Source of the DNA: Dissulfurimicrobium hydrothermale
GTDB taxonomy: Bacteria; Desulfobacterota; Dissulfuribacteria; Dissulfuribacterales; Sh68
Assembly: GCF_022026155.1 (NCBI RefSeq)
Contig: NZ_CP085041.1
Location: forward strand, 838,306-902,305
Direction of reading: 5' to 3'
DNA length: 64,000 bases
A program made the translations under genes and the position numbers. Every line of letters starts with the position of its first letter. The first letter of the stretch is position 1. Shown piece by piece: positions 1 to 9,281 of the stretch. The notes beneath the pieces were generated by a model. It did not search any database and was not told where the DNA came from. It saw nothing but the letters and a program-made list of their open reading frames with translations.

Positions 1-1
1 T

Positions 2-49
2 TATCCGCTTGAGGGTATGGGGGAGGAAAGGTGCCTAATTTACGAATAA
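2..49 (+). CDS. nuoC: NADH-quinone oxidoreductase subunit C, C-terminal end (partial)
   Basis: Fifteen codons and a TAA stop are open from the window edge. They read YPLEGMGEE followed by CLIYE. A short YPL-G-type tail directly upstream of nuoD fits the end of NuoC, the peripheral-arm subunit that packs against NuoD. The assignment rests mostly on position, because nuoC precedes nuoD in nearly all nuo operons. The 86-base gap to nuoD shows no other gene. Confidence 0.5.
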   Translation, partial: YPLEGMGEERCLIYE

Positions 50-135
50 ATCCTGAATTCCTTCAAAGGAAGAAGGGCGGTTGGGTTTGTTAAGGTTTGT
101 TCGTAGGCTGGTGTTTTTAAAAACGGAGGGTAAAG

Positions 136-1272
136 GTGTTTCAAGATTCTTCTCTGTCAGGCCATTCTACTGGTGATTATGTCAAAATAAATATTGGGCC
201 GTCTCATCCGGCCATGCACGGCACTTTGAGGGTTGTAGCCTGGACCGACGGGGAGACCGTCATAAAGGCAGATCCTGAGATAGGCTATTTGCATCGCGGC
301 GTGGAAAAGATGGGCGAGTCGCTTACGTATCATCAATTCATCCCACTTACTGATAGATTGAATTACTGTTCCGCCATTTGTAATAACGTTGCATATGAGA
401 TAGCAGTGGAGAAGTTGCTTGGCATTGAGATACCAGAAAAGGCCCAATTGATCCGCATTATAATGATGGAGCTTGCAAGGATAGCCGATCACCAGGTTTG
501 TGTCGGCATCCTTGGCGTTGACCTCGGTGCATTCACGCCGTTTTTTTACCTGATTATCCAGCGCGAAGAGATATATGAAATATTTGAGTGGTATAACGGT
601 GCTAGGCTTACCAATACATTCGGTCGTATAGGAGGGGTCGAGGCGGATCTGCCTGACGACTTTGAACAGAGATGGAAGGAGTTGAGGCCTAATCTTTTAA
701 AGGCGATAGACGAAACCGATAAGCTCCTTACCCATAACCGCATCTGGATGGACAGAACTATAGGGGTTACCGCCTTTTCTCCGGAGGACGCCCTGAATTG
801 GGGGTTTACAGGGCCTTGTCTAAGGGCCTGCGGGGTAAAAAGGGACCTTAGAAAAGACGAACCTTATTATATGTATGATAAGTTTGCCTTTGAGATCCCA
901 GTAGGAAGGCATGGGGATGTCTTTGACCGCTATATGGTGCGCATGAGGGAGATGGAAGAGTCCATAAAGATTATTGACCAGGCATACAAGATGTATAAAG
1001 AGCTCCCGCCTGACGCCCCACTTATGGCAAAGGTGCCTAAGGTTATAAAGCCCCCTGAAGGTGAGGTGTACAGGGCGATCGAATCGCCGAACGGCGAGCT
1101 TGGTTTCTTTATAAAAAGCGATGGTTCTGATAAGCCTTACCGTATAAAGATCAGACCGCCTTGCTATATGGTCTATCAGGCGTTCCCTGAGATGGTTAAG
1201 GGCGAGATGATCGCCGACCTTATAGCCTGTCTAAGTAGTTTAAATGTCATTGCAGGCGAGTTGGATCGATAA
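136..1272 (+). CDS. nuoD: NADH-quinone oxidoreductase subunit D (49 kDa subunit)
   Basis: This is the complex I peripheral-arm subunit related to the NiFe-hydrogenase large subunit; with NuoB and NuoH it forms the quinone-reduction site. The family motif GPSHPAMHG is at residues 21-29, and the protein ends in the usual LNVIAGELDR. Its 378 residues are slightly below the usual length, as expected for a stand-alone NuoD not fused to NuoC. Translation starts at a GTG with a GGAGGG ribosome site about 5 bases upstream. The next gene is nuoH, 18 bases downstream, not nuoE/F/G. Confidence 0.96.
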   Translation: MFQDSSLSGHSTGDYVKINIGPSHPAMHGTLRVVAWTDGETVIKADPEIGYLHRGVEKMGESLTYHQFIPLTDRLNYCSAICNNVAYEIAVEKLLGIEIPEKAQLIRIIMMELARIADHQVCVGILGVDLGAFTPFFYLIIQREEIYEIFEWYNGARLTNTFGRIGGVEADLPDDFEQRWKELRPNLLKAIDETDKLLTHNRIWMDRTIGVTAFSPEDALNWGFTGPCLRACGVKRDLRKDEPYYMYDKFAFEIPVGRHGDVFDRYMVRMREMEESIKIIDQAYKMYKELPPDAPLMAKVPKVIKPPEGEVYRAIESPNGELGFFIKSDGSDKPYRIKIRPPCYMVYQAFPEMVKGEMIADLIACLSSLNVIAGELDR

Positions 1273-1290
1273 GGGGGAGGAGATCTGTCA

Positions 1291-2331
1291 ATGGATGATT
1301 GGTTGATAGCTTTGATAAAGGTTGTGTTCATCTGGGTCTGGGTACTCCTTATCGCAGTGGTTATGACCTGGGTTGAGCGCAGAGGGGCGTCAATGATCCA
1401 GGACCGCCTCGGACCTAACCGGGCGGGGCCGTTTGGGCTGTTTCAGCCACTTGCGGACGGTATAAAACTCTTTACCAAGGAAGACATAGTGCCGGAGAAC
1501 GCGAGGAAGATACTGTTTAATCTCGGCCCTGTTCTCTTTGCTTTGCCAGCCTTTTCGGCTTACGCCGTAGTGCCCTTCGGAGACAAGATTGTCATCGGAG
1601 GAAAAGAAATAATCCTGCAGGTGTCTGATATTAGTGTTGGTTTTCTGTATGTGGCCGCTTTGGGGGCAATGGCTGTTTACGGAATAATAGTGGGCGGTTG
1701 GGCGTCAAGTAACAAATATTCCATACTCGGCGGTCTTAGGTCGACGGCACAGCTTATTTCTTATGAGGTTCCATGGGGCCTTGCACTTCTTGCGATAACT
1801 TTCGTATATGGAACCTTCAGCTTGAGGGAGATAGCACTTGCTCAGCAAGGTACGTTCCTCGGATTTTTGCCCAACTGGGGGATATTCAAACAACCTTTGG
1901 GTTTTATCATTTTTATGGTGACAGCCTATGCTGAAGCAAATCGTGTACCTTTTGACCTGCCAGAGGCGGAAAGCGAGATCGTCGCTGGCTACCATACTGA
2001 ATATGGTTCCATGCGGCTAGGACTATACCTCTTTGGCGAATACGTAAATCTCTGTACCCTCTCAGCTCTTATGGTGACGTTCTATTTCGGCGCATGGCAT
2101 CTGCCTTATATAAATATGGCCGCCTTATTGGGACCTATATCTTATGGCATTGCCTCATTTGTCGTCTTTTTCCTGAAGGTTTCATTTTTTCTTTGGTTGT
2201 TTGTATGGGTCAGATGGACTGTGCCGAGATTTAGGTATGATCAGGTCATGGGCCTTGGGTGGAAGGCATTGATACCTTTGGCCCTTATAAACCTCTTTAT
2301 AACGGCGTTGGCCATTCAACTTACCATATAA
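1291..2331 (+). CDS. nuoH: NADH-quinone oxidoreductase subunit H
   Basis: This is the membrane subunit that joins the peripheral arm to the proton-pumping arm and shapes the quinone tunnel. About eight hydrophobic segments are visible over 346 residues. Family signatures include DRLGPNRAGPFGLFQPLADG near residue 40 and PFDLPEAESEIVAGYHTEYG near residue 220, whose acidic residues line the E-channel. A GGGGGAGGAG ribosome site lies just upstream of the ATG. It follows nuoD with no nuoE, nuoF or nuoG between them. Confidence 0.97.
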   Translation: MDDWLIALIKVVFIWVWVLLIAVVMTWVERRGASMIQDRLGPNRAGPFGLFQPLADGIKLFTKEDIVPENARKILFNLGPVLFALPAFSAYAVVPFGDKIVIGGKEIILQVSDISVGFLYVAALGAMAVYGIIVGGWASSNKYSILGGLRSTAQLISYEVPWGLALLAITFVYGTFSLREIALAQQGTFLGFLPNWGIFKQPLGFIIFMVTAYAEANRVPFDLPEAESEIVAGYHTEYGSMRLGLYLFGEYVNLCTLSALMVTFYFGAWHLPYINMAALLGPISYGIASFVVFFLKVSFFLWLFVWVRWTVPRFRYDQVMGLGWKALIPLALINLFITALAIQLTI

Positions 2332-2351
2332 AAGAAATAGGAGCAGATCTT

Positions 2352-3059
2352 ATGGCCAAACCAGTTGTGGAAAAGAGATATACCTGGGGCGAGCGTGTCT
2401 ATCTCCTTGAGATACTAAAGGGTATGGTGCTTACGTGGAGGCATTTTGTTTTTAACTTTAGGGCATCATTCAGACCTGGGCCGCATACGGTCCCTACGAC
2501 ATGGCAATATCCGGAGGACAGGAGGGAGATATCCCCTGTATTTCGGGGGGAACATATGCTCCTACTGGATGAAGAGGGAAGAGAAAAGTGTATCGGCTGT
2601 GGGATATGTGCAAAGACGTGCCCTGCAAAGTGCATAACTGTAGTGAACGCCAAGGTTCCTGAGGACCTGCAGAGTCATTATGCAGGGAAGACGTATTCCG
2701 CATCTTTTAATATAGATCTCCTGCGGTGCATCTTTTGCGGGTTTTGTGAAGAGGCCTGTCCTAAAAACGCCATAGTGCTTGGTCAAGGGTACGAGCTTGC
2801 ACGTTATACAAAAGATGAATGCCTGCTTACCAAGGAAAGGCTCCTTGAAAATTATAGGCGCGCCAAGGAGTCAGGCACGCTTAAGTCACCGCGTAAGCCA
2901 GCTGTTGCGGCGGAACCAAAGGCAGCGGGTCCGACCGTCCCTGATGCTGCTGTGAAGAAGGCAGCCGGAGGCGTCGAATCCAAAGGCAATGCAGCGACAT
3001 CGCCGAATAAGCCCAAGAAGAAGGCCGTTCCAAGAAATGTGTCGACTGCTCCTAAATAA
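2352..3059 (+). CDS. nuoI: NADH-quinone oxidoreductase subunit I, two [4Fe-4S], extended C-terminus
   Basis: This ferredoxin-like subunit carries clusters N6a/N6b, which pass electrons to NuoB. Two complete [4Fe-4S] motifs are visible: Cys80/83/86/90 (CIGCGICAKTC) and Cys126/129/132/136 (CIFCGFCEEAC). The ATG at 2352 is preferred because GGAG lies 8-10 bases upstream; an earlier in-frame ATG at 2259 would overlap nuoH by 73 bases. The 235-residue product has an unusual tail from about residue 175, rich in Ala, Lys and Pro and of low complexity, which typical NuoI proteins of about 160-180 residues lack. Confidence 0.94.
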   Translation: MAKPVVEKRYTWGERVYLLEILKGMVLTWRHFVFNFRASFRPGPHTVPTTWQYPEDRREISPVFRGEHMLLLDEEGREKCIGCGICAKTCPAKCITVVNAKVPEDLQSHYAGKTYSASFNIDLLRCIFCGFCEEACPKNAIVLGQGYELARYTKDECLLTKERLLENYRRAKESGTLKSPRKPAVAAEPKAAGPTVPDAAVKKAAGGVESKGNAATSPNKPKKKAVPRNVSTAPK

Positions 3060-3122
3060 GGTGCTTGATTTAGGCCGCCAGGGATCTTGGTTTTATTAAT
3101 ATTAAGGTATGTGGTGAGTGAT

Positions 3123-3620
3123 ATGGATCTATATTTTTGGATTTTTGCAGTCATGGCGACTGGCGCTGGTATTTTTATGATAACGTCGCGAGATCCTCTG
3201 CCGAGTGCTTTGGGGCTCCTTACGGTCTTTATCGCACTGGCGAGTCTTTATCTCCACCTGAACGCCCCATTGGTGGCCATTTTCCAGGTGACGATCTATG
3301 CAGGGGCGATATTAGTGCTTGTTGTATTCGTCATAATGCTCCTTATGACACCTGGAGAAAGGTTCGGCGAGAGACAACACAATGTCTCTTATCGGATACT
3401 TGGAGCTATATTGAGTTTTTGTACAATGATACTCATCGGGCTCGGGCTGAAGGGCATATATGACCTTGTTGGCGAACAAACCCTGCCCGAGGGCTTTGGT
3501 AATCCGGGGCAATTTGGCTATCTTTTTTTCAACAATTTTTTACTCCATTTTGAGGTAGCGTCGGTCCTTCTTCTGGTTGCCTTGATAGGGGCAATATATA
3601 TCGCCAAAAAGAAATTGTAG
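3123..3620 (+). CDS. nuoJ: NADH-quinone oxidoreductase subunit J
   Basis: This is a small complex I membrane subunit with about five transmembrane helices. The conserved stretch QVTIYAGAILVLVVFVIMLL (residues 51-70) carries the typical pi-bulge helix of NuoJ/ND6. The start is uncertain. ATG 3123 gives 165 residues, the normal length, and has a purine-rich GGTGAG upstream; in-frame GTG codons at 3111 and 3114 and a TTG at 3087 would add 3-12 residues. nuoK follows 11 bases downstream. Confidence 0.93.
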   Translation: MDLYFWIFAVMATGAGIFMITSRDPLPSALGLLTVFIALASLYLHLNAPLVAIFQVTIYAGAILVLVVFVIMLLMTPGERFGERQHNVSYRILGAILSFCTMILIGLGLKGIYDLVGEQTLPEGFGNPGQFGYLFFNNFLLHFEVASVLLLVALIGAIYIAKKKL

Positions 3621-3631
3621 GTGAGAGCCGC

Positions 3632-3940
3632 ATGGAAACAGTTACATTGAATCACTATATAATCTTGTCATCAATTTTGTTTGGGTTGGGAATAATTGGG
3701 TTCGTGACGAGACGGAACGCCTTGATAGTCTTTATGTCGGTTGAACTCATGCTGAACGCCGTCAACCTGATGCTCGTGGCGTTTTCTAGGTTCAGGGCTG
3801 ATCTGTCCGGCCAGGTAATGGTCTTGTTTATATACACAGTAGCGGCCGCAGAGGTGGCGGTAGGCCTTGCGTTGCTTATTTCTCTGTTTCGTCATATGAG
3901 AACGGTGGATTTAACTAAATTTAATATCTTAAAGGGGTAA
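3632..3940 (+). CDS. nuoK: NADH-quinone oxidoreductase subunit K
   Basis: This antiporter-like small membrane subunit (ND4L) has 102 residues, the standard length, and three hydrophobic helices. Glu residues in FMSVELMLNAVNLMLVAF and in AAAEVAVGLALL match the conserved membrane glutamates needed for proton transfer. It lies between nuoJ (11-base gap) and nuoL (26-base gap). Its ribosome site is weak (GGTGAGAG), so coupling to nuoJ translation is likely. Confidence 0.96.
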   Translation: METVTLNHYIILSSILFGLGIIGFVTRRNALIVFMSVELMLNAVNLMLVAFSRFRADLSGQVMVLFIYTVAAAEVAVGLALLISLFRHMRTVDLTKFNILKG

Positions 3941-3966
3941 GACCCCGCCTGCACAGGGAGTTTTGC

Positions 3967-5952
3967 ATGGAAGGATATATCTGTCTGATACCGTTTTTTC
4001 CACTATTGGGTTTTGTTTTAAACGGTCTGTTTGGCAAAAGGCTGGGCAAGACGTTTGTCTCTTATGTCGGCTGCGCAAGTGTAGGTCTTGCCTTTCTCGT
4101 TTCCCTACTTGTTGCTAATGATGTCTTCTCAAGACTCCCCGAACATAGGCAGCTTATTCAGACCCTCTGGAGCTGGATATCTGTCGGTGATTTTCATATA
4201 GACCTTTCTTTCATGGTCGATCAGCTCTCCTGCGTGATGATATTGGTCGTGACAGGGGTTGGTTTCTTGATCCACATCTACAGCATCGGGTATATGCATG
4301 AAGATGAATCGTATTGGCGATATTTTTCTTATCTCAATATGTTCGTCTTCTTCATGGCCATGCTGGTCCTTGGTGCAAATTATGTGGTGATGTTTGTAGG
4401 TTGGGAAGGGGTAGGGCTTGCATCGTACCTCTTGATAGGTTTCTGGTATCGCGGGAATCAGAATGCCGATGCAGGCAAAAAGGCCTTTGTTGTGAACAGG
4501 ATAGGCGATTTTGGTTTTATTCTTGGGATGTTCTTGATGTTTGTCACCTTCGGTTCATTGTCATATCTCGATGTCTTTCCTAAAGCGTTCCACCTCTATG
4601 AGAGTGGGAGACTTGCTGTTGATAATCCCGTGGTCGTGGCCATATGTCTTCTTATGTTCCTCGGCGCTACGGGAAAATCCGCACAGATACCACTTTATGT
4701 CTGGCTCCCTGACGCAATGGCTGGCCCTACACCTGTTTCGGCCTTGATACATGCAGCTACGATGGTCACGGCGGGTGTCTATATGGTGGCGAGATCCAAT
4801 ATCCTTTATACGTTGGCGCCGACCGCCCTTCTGGTTGTGGCGCTGGTGGCTGCTACTACGGCGCTTATGGCGGCTACTATCGGGATAATGCAAAATGACA
4901 TCAAAAAGGTCCTGGCCTATTCGACCGTGAGCCAGCTTGGCTATATGTTCATGGGTGTCGGTGTGACTGCATATTGGGCCGGGATATTCCACCTGATGAC
5001 CCATGCCTTTTTCAAGGCATGCCTCTTTCTTTGTTCCGGCTCCGTTATACATGCTATGGGTGGCGAACAGGATATGAGAAAGATGGGCGGTCTATCCAAA
5101 AAGATGCCGATTACATATGTAACCATGTTGATAGCTACGTTGGCCATCGCTGGGATACCGCCGTTTGCTGGTTTTTTCAGTAAAGACGAGATCTTGTGGA
5201 AGGCATTCAATTTCCCTTATTTTCCGCAAATCGGCAAGGTTATCTGGTTTATGGGCGTGCTTGGTGCAGGCATAACTGCCTTCTATATGTTTAGGCTTAT
5301 TTTTATGACCTTTCATGGCGAGTTTCGAGGTACCAAGGAGCAGGCCCACCATTTGCATGAGTCACCATACTCTATGACAGGTCCACTCATAATCCTGGCC
5401 TTTTTGTCACTAACAGGTGGCTGGCTGGGCATATCACCCCTTATTGGGAAGAGCCTGGGCGGTGGCATACCTAATATGCTTGAACATTTTCTTGATCCTG
5501 TTTTTGAACATTCCCAGCATATCATCGCATCCGCAACCATTGCACCGCATTATACCCATTCAACAGAATGGGCGCTTATGGCCCTCTCTGTATTGATTGC
5601 TGCGGCCGGTATAATAGGGGCATTCATCGTCTACATGAAAAAATTCCCAGAACTACCTGCGCAGCTGGCAAAGACCTACAGCCTTCACTACAACCTTGTT
5701 TACAACAAATATTATGTTGATGAGATATATTATCTCTTGGTTGTCTGTCCAGTATACTATCTTTCTGTATTTTTGTGGAAGATCGTCGATGTATTCTTAA
5801 TAGACGGTCTTGGTATAAATGGTCAGGCATGGCTTGTGCAACGTGGTTCGAGTGCCGTCAGGAATATCCAGAATGGCGGACTCCAGACATATGCCGCCTT
5901 TATGTTGATAGGACTTGTAGCCATGCTTTGGTATTTTTTAAAGATGAGTTGA
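3967..5952 (+). CDS. nuoL: NADH-quinone oxidoreductase subunit L
   Basis: This is the distal proton-pumping antiporter subunit (ND5). It has 661 residues with many transmembrane helices and the proton-translocation core motifs, including VGWEGVGLASYLLIGFW (conserved Glu), GATGKSAQIPLYVWLPDAM (conserved Lys) and LIHAATMVTAGVYM. The C-terminal part beyond residue 500 is consistent with the lateral helix that runs along NuoM and NuoN. A CAGGGAG ribosome site precedes the ATG. Confidence 0.97.
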   Translation: MEGYICLIPFFPLLGFVLNGLFGKRLGKTFVSYVGCASVGLAFLVSLLVANDVFSRLPEHRQLIQTLWSWISVGDFHIDLSFMVDQLSCVMILVVTGVGFLIHIYSIGYMHEDESYWRYFSYLNMFVFFMAMLVLGANYVVMFVGWEGVGLASYLLIGFWYRGNQNADAGKKAFVVNRIGDFGFILGMFLMFVTFGSLSYLDVFPKAFHLYESGRLAVDNPVVVAICLLMFLGATGKSAQIPLYVWLPDAMAGPTPVSALIHAATMVTAGVYMVARSNILYTLAPTALLVVALVAATTALMAATIGIMQNDIKKVLAYSTVSQLGYMFMGVGVTAYWAGIFHLMTHAFFKACLFLCSGSVIHAMGGEQDMRKMGGLSKKMPITYVTMLIATLAIAGIPPFAGFFSKDEILWKAFNFPYFPQIGKVIWFMGVLGAGITAFYMFRLIFMTFHGEFRGTKEQAHHLHESPYSMTGPLIILAFLSLTGGWLGISPLIGKSLGGGIPNMLEHFLDPVFEHSQHIIASATIAPHYTHSTEWALMALSVLIAAAGIIGAFIVYMKKFPELPAQLAKTYSLHYNLVYNKYYVDEIYYLLVVCPVYYLSVFLWKIVDVFLIDGLGINGQAWLVQRGSSAVRNIQNGGLQTYAAFMLIGLVAMLWYFLKMS

Positions 5953-6001
5953 TGACATCTTCGGTTGGTTTGAGCAAAAATAAGAAACAAGGGATTGACC
6001 T

Positions 6002-7570
6002 ATGGATAACCTTTTGACTTATGTAATTTTTCTGCCTCTAATGGGAGTAATACCGATCCTTTTTATTCCCCAAAAAAGTGACGAAGGAAAAGATGTTATA
6101 AGGGGGATATCTTTTGTTACCTCAATATTGGTTTTCCTGGTATCGCTTAGGATCTTCGCAGGATTTGACGCCAAACAGGCCAGTTTCCAATTTATTGAGC
6201 AATATCCATGGATTCCAAGCTACGGGATAAACTATTTTGTCGGCCTGGATGGTCTGTCTTTCTGGCTTGTTTTGCTCACCACATTTCTTACACCGCTTAC
6301 GATCCTTTCGACATGGAAGGCGATAGACAACAGGGTTAAGGAATTTCAGGTAGCGATGCTTGTCCTTGAGACAGCCATGCTTGGCACCTTCGTTGCGCTT
6401 GATCTTTTCCTTTTTTATGTCTTTTGGGAGCTCATGCTTATCCCAATGTATTTAATAATCGGCGTATGGGGTGGCGAACGTAGGATTTATGCGGCCATAA
6501 AGTTCTTTATATTTACCGCGGTTGGTTCTCTTCTCATGCTTGTCTGCATAATCGGGCTCGTGTATTTCCATGCAGAGGCTACAGGACACGTCACCTTTAA
6601 CCTCTTGTCATTATATGGCACCCATCTTCCTTGGATATATGAAGTCCTTTTCTTCGCCGCTTTTGCACTGGCTTTTGCGATTAAGGTGCCTATGTTTCCG
6701 CTCCATACATGGTTACCTGATGCCCACGTCGAGGCCCCAACAGCCGGTTCCGTTATACTTGCTGGTATTCTTCTCAAGATGGGGACATATGGTTTTTTAA
6801 GATTTGCAATGCCTCTCTTCCCATATGGATCAAGCTTCTTTACCCCTCTCATAGTCGTTTTGTCTATTATTGGGATCATCTACGGCGCCTTGGTGGCCAT
6901 GGTGCAGCCAGATATCAAAAAGTTGGTTGCATATTCATCTGTGTCGCATCTCGGTTACTGTATGCTGGGCCTGTATGTCTTGACACCGCAAGGGGTTGAA
7001 GGTTCCATTCTTCAGATGATAAATCACGGGCTTTCTACAGGGGCACTCTTTCTCTTGGTAGGAATAATATATGAACGCCGCCATACCAGGCTCATTTCTG
7101 AATATGGCGGCATTGCCAGGATTATGCCGATCTACAGTACAATTTTTTTGATAGTGACCCTTTCTTCAATAGGACTTCCCTCAACTAACGGATTTATAGG
7201 CGAATTTTTGATTCTGCTAGGTACGTTTAAGGTCAATAAGCTTGCTGCTGTGCTTGCGGCATCGGGCGTGATTCTGGGTGCCGTTTACATGCTCTGGATG
7301 GTACAGAGGGTCTTTTATGGAGAGGTAACAAATCCAAAAAATTTAAGACTTCCCGATCTTAATATCAGGGAATTCAGCTATCTCGTACCGCTTCTAGTCT
7401 TTATTTTCTGGATAGGTCTCTATCCAAACTTCTTCTTGGATAAGATACACAATTCTGTGGGTGGTTTTATCGACCAGGTTAGGATAGAACAAAAAGTTGA
7501 TCCTGCATATTCATATAATCTCAACCTACCAGCAAAGAAAATCGAGGCCGGCCTCGAGACCCAGGAGTAA
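6002..7570 (+). CDS. nuoM: NADH-quinone oxidoreductase subunit M
   Basis: This antiporter-like proton-pumping subunit (ND4) has 522 residues and about 14 hydrophobic helices. Signatures include [18 protein letters not shown] (conserved Glu in helix 5), [20 protein letters not shown] (conserved Lys) and [16 protein letters not shown]. It starts 49 bases after nuoL and ends 3 bases before nuoN. The ribosome site is weak (AAGGGA about 6 bases upstream). Confidence 0.97.
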   Translation: MDNLLTYVIFLPLMGVIPILFIPQKSDEGKDVIRGISFVTSILVFLVSLRIFAGFDAKQASFQFIEQYPWIPSYGINYFVGLDGLSFWLVLLTTFLTPLTILSTWKAIDNRVKEFQVAMLVLETAMLGTFVALDLFLFYVFWELMLIPMYLIIGVWGGERRIYAAIKFFIFTAVGSLLMLVCIIGLVYFHAEATGHVTFNLLSLYGTHLPWIYEVLFFAAFALAFAIKVPMFPLHTWLPDAHVEAPTAGSVILAGILLKMGTYGFLRFAMPLFPYGSSFFTPLIVVLSIIGIIYGALVAMVQPDIKKLVAYSSVSHLGYCMLGLYVLTPQGVEGSILQMINHGLSTGALFLLVGIIYERRHTRLISEYGGIARIMPIYSTIFLIVTLSSIGLPSTNGFIGEFLILLGTFKVNKLAAVLAASGVILGAVYMLWMVQRVFYGEVTNPKNLRLPDLNIREFSYLVPLLVFIFWIGLYPNFFLDKIHNSVGGFIDQVRIEQKVDPAYSYNLNLPAKKIEAGLETQE

Positions 7571-7573
7571 TAT

Positions 7574-9124
7574 ATGAACGGATTGGAACATGTCTTTAGT
7601 ATAATGCAGTTATGGCGGATAGCCGGTGGCCAGATTATCCTCCTTGCTGTTGGTGTAGTGTTGATTTTTATAGATTTATATCTTGTCAACAATGATGGCA
7701 AAAAGCGTATCTCATGGCTGGGATGGCTGTCCGCTATCGGGATTTCGGCCGCCCTTGGCCATGTGGTCTATAGAGAATGGCATTTGACCAGCATCATCCT
7801 GATGGGCGTCTTTTCCATGGAGAAATTTTCAGTATTTGTAACAGCGGTTGTCTTGACGTCCGGGTTGTTGGCTACGTTGATAAGCATCGGTTATTTGCAA
7901 AACAACAAGCTTTATAAGGGCGAGTATTTTATCCTCCTTGTATTTGCCCTCTATGGGGCAGTTGCCATGGTGCAAGCCGTGGACCTTTTAATGATGTTTA
8001 TAGCCCTTGAGATCATGTCAATTGCGGTATATGTACTTGCCGCCTTCTTAAAAGATGACCCCCTTTCTCAAGAAGGGGCGCTGAAATATTTCCTGCTTGG
8101 AAGTTTCGGGTCAGCCTTTTTCCTCTTTGGAATGGTATTGATCTATGGAATAACAGGGTTTGTAAACCTTACTCATGTTGCCGTCATCCTTTCTAATAAT
8201 TCTAATAATCTCTTTGATAGGCCGGAAGTATTGGTTGCACTGGCCATGATTATGGCCGGTCTCCTCTTTAAGATGGCTATGGTGCCATTTCATATGTGGA
8301 CACCTGATGTATATGAGGGCAGTCCTGCCTCTGTTACAGGTTTTATGGCGACGATGGTCAAGGCGGCCGCATTCGGTGCCTTTATGAAGGTGCTTTTTGT
8401 TGGGTTTACCCCCATGTTAAGTGACAGCGGTAATCCAGCCCTTTGCTCTACCATTAATCTTGCGGCCTTAGGGCTGTATTGGAAGCCTGTCCTGTGGTGG
8501 CTTTCGCTGTTGACTATGTTTTTTGGCAATTTGCTTGCAGTCTCCCAACAAAATTTAAAGCGCATGCTTGCTTATTCTTCCATAGCCCACGCCGGGTATA
8601 TGGCGCTTGGCATACTTGCCGGTAATGACGAGGGCCGCATGGGTGTTCTTTTTTATCTTTTATCATATGCCTTGATGAATATAGGTGCCTTTGGTGTGTT
8701 GTATATCATTGACGGGAATGAAAGGGGTGCGCAGACGCTTGAAGATTATAGAGGGCTTGGCTACAAATATCCAGGTCTTAGTTTTCTTATGTCCCTTTTT
8801 TTGGTCTCTATGGCTGGATTGCCGCCTACGGCCGGATTTATCGCCAAGTTTTATGTCTTTTCCGCAGTGATAAAAAATGGTTATCTTTTATTGGCTGCCC
8901 TGGGCATACTGACTAGCGCGATCGGAGCATATTACTATCTAAGGGTATTATATATATTGTACATGAAAGAGCCAGCCAGAGAGGTGTCGGCTGGTGCGGT
9001 AGCCTTGCCGTCCATGCTTGTGCTGGTTGTTGCGGCCATTGGCGTTCTATATTTGGGTGTCCTGCCTGAAGGGCTTGCAGACATAGCATATGCGGCCCAA
9101 AAGAGTTTATCTATAATATTTTAG
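7574..9124 (+). CDS. nuoN: NADH-quinone oxidoreductase subunit N
   Basis: This is the third antiporter-like proton pump (ND2). It has 516 residues; the motifs FIALEIMSIAVYVLAAF, LFKMAMVPFHMWTPDVYEGS and LAYSSIAHAGYMALG match the family. The ATG follows the nuoM stop by 3 bases and its AGGAG ribosome site lies inside the nuoM end, so the two are coupled. It is the last nuo gene; no intrinsic terminator was recognised in the 157 bases before the next gene. Confidence 0.97.
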   Translation: MNGLEHVFSIMQLWRIAGGQIILLAVGVVLIFIDLYLVNNDGKKRISWLGWLSAIGISAALGHVVYREWHLTSIILMGVFSMEKFSVFVTAVVLTSGLLATLISIGYLQNNKLYKGEYFILLVFALYGAVAMVQAVDLLMMFIALEIMSIAVYVLAAFLKDDPLSQEGALKYFLLGSFGSAFFLFGMVLIYGITGFVNLTHVAVILSNNSNNLFDRPEVLVALAMIMAGLLFKMAMVPFHMWTPDVYEGSPASVTGFMATMVKAAAFGAFMKVLFVGFTPMLSDSGNPALCSTINLAALGLYWKPVLWWLSLLTMFFGNLLAVSQQNLKRMLAYSSIAHAGYMALGILAGNDEGRMGVLFYLLSYALMNIGAFGVLYIIDGNERGAQTLEDYRGLGYKYPGLSFLMSLFLVSMAGLPPTAGFIAKFYVFSAVIKNGYLLLAALGILTSAIGAYYYLRVLYILYMKEPAREVSAGAVALPSMLVLVVAAIGVLYLGVLPEGLADIAYAAQKSLSIIF

Positions 9125-9281
9125 GGATATTTTTTGTCGGAGTTTGGGCCGTATGCTTGACAAATTGTAGCATAGAATTACATTCAAAAATTGTTTAAGT
9201 TAATTGTCACACAAATAGATTGAATGCTAATTTAAGAAGGCTGTATACTTGATTGTCGGCAGTCGGAATATGGAGGAATAA

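Noticed and set aside
2259-2351. Upstream start for NuoI
   Set aside because: It would overlap nuoH by 73 bases with no ribosome site; ATG 2352 has GGAG upstream and gives the family N-terminus.
4561-5052. 163-codon antisense frame inside nuoL
   Set aside because: It is His/Arg-rich shadow coding opposite conserved nuoL motifs, with no independent signal.
9157-9185. Promoter for the ferredoxin gene
   Set aside because: TTGACA occurs, but no acceptable -10 box is found at 15-19 bases; a promoter probably exists in the gap but cannot be placed.
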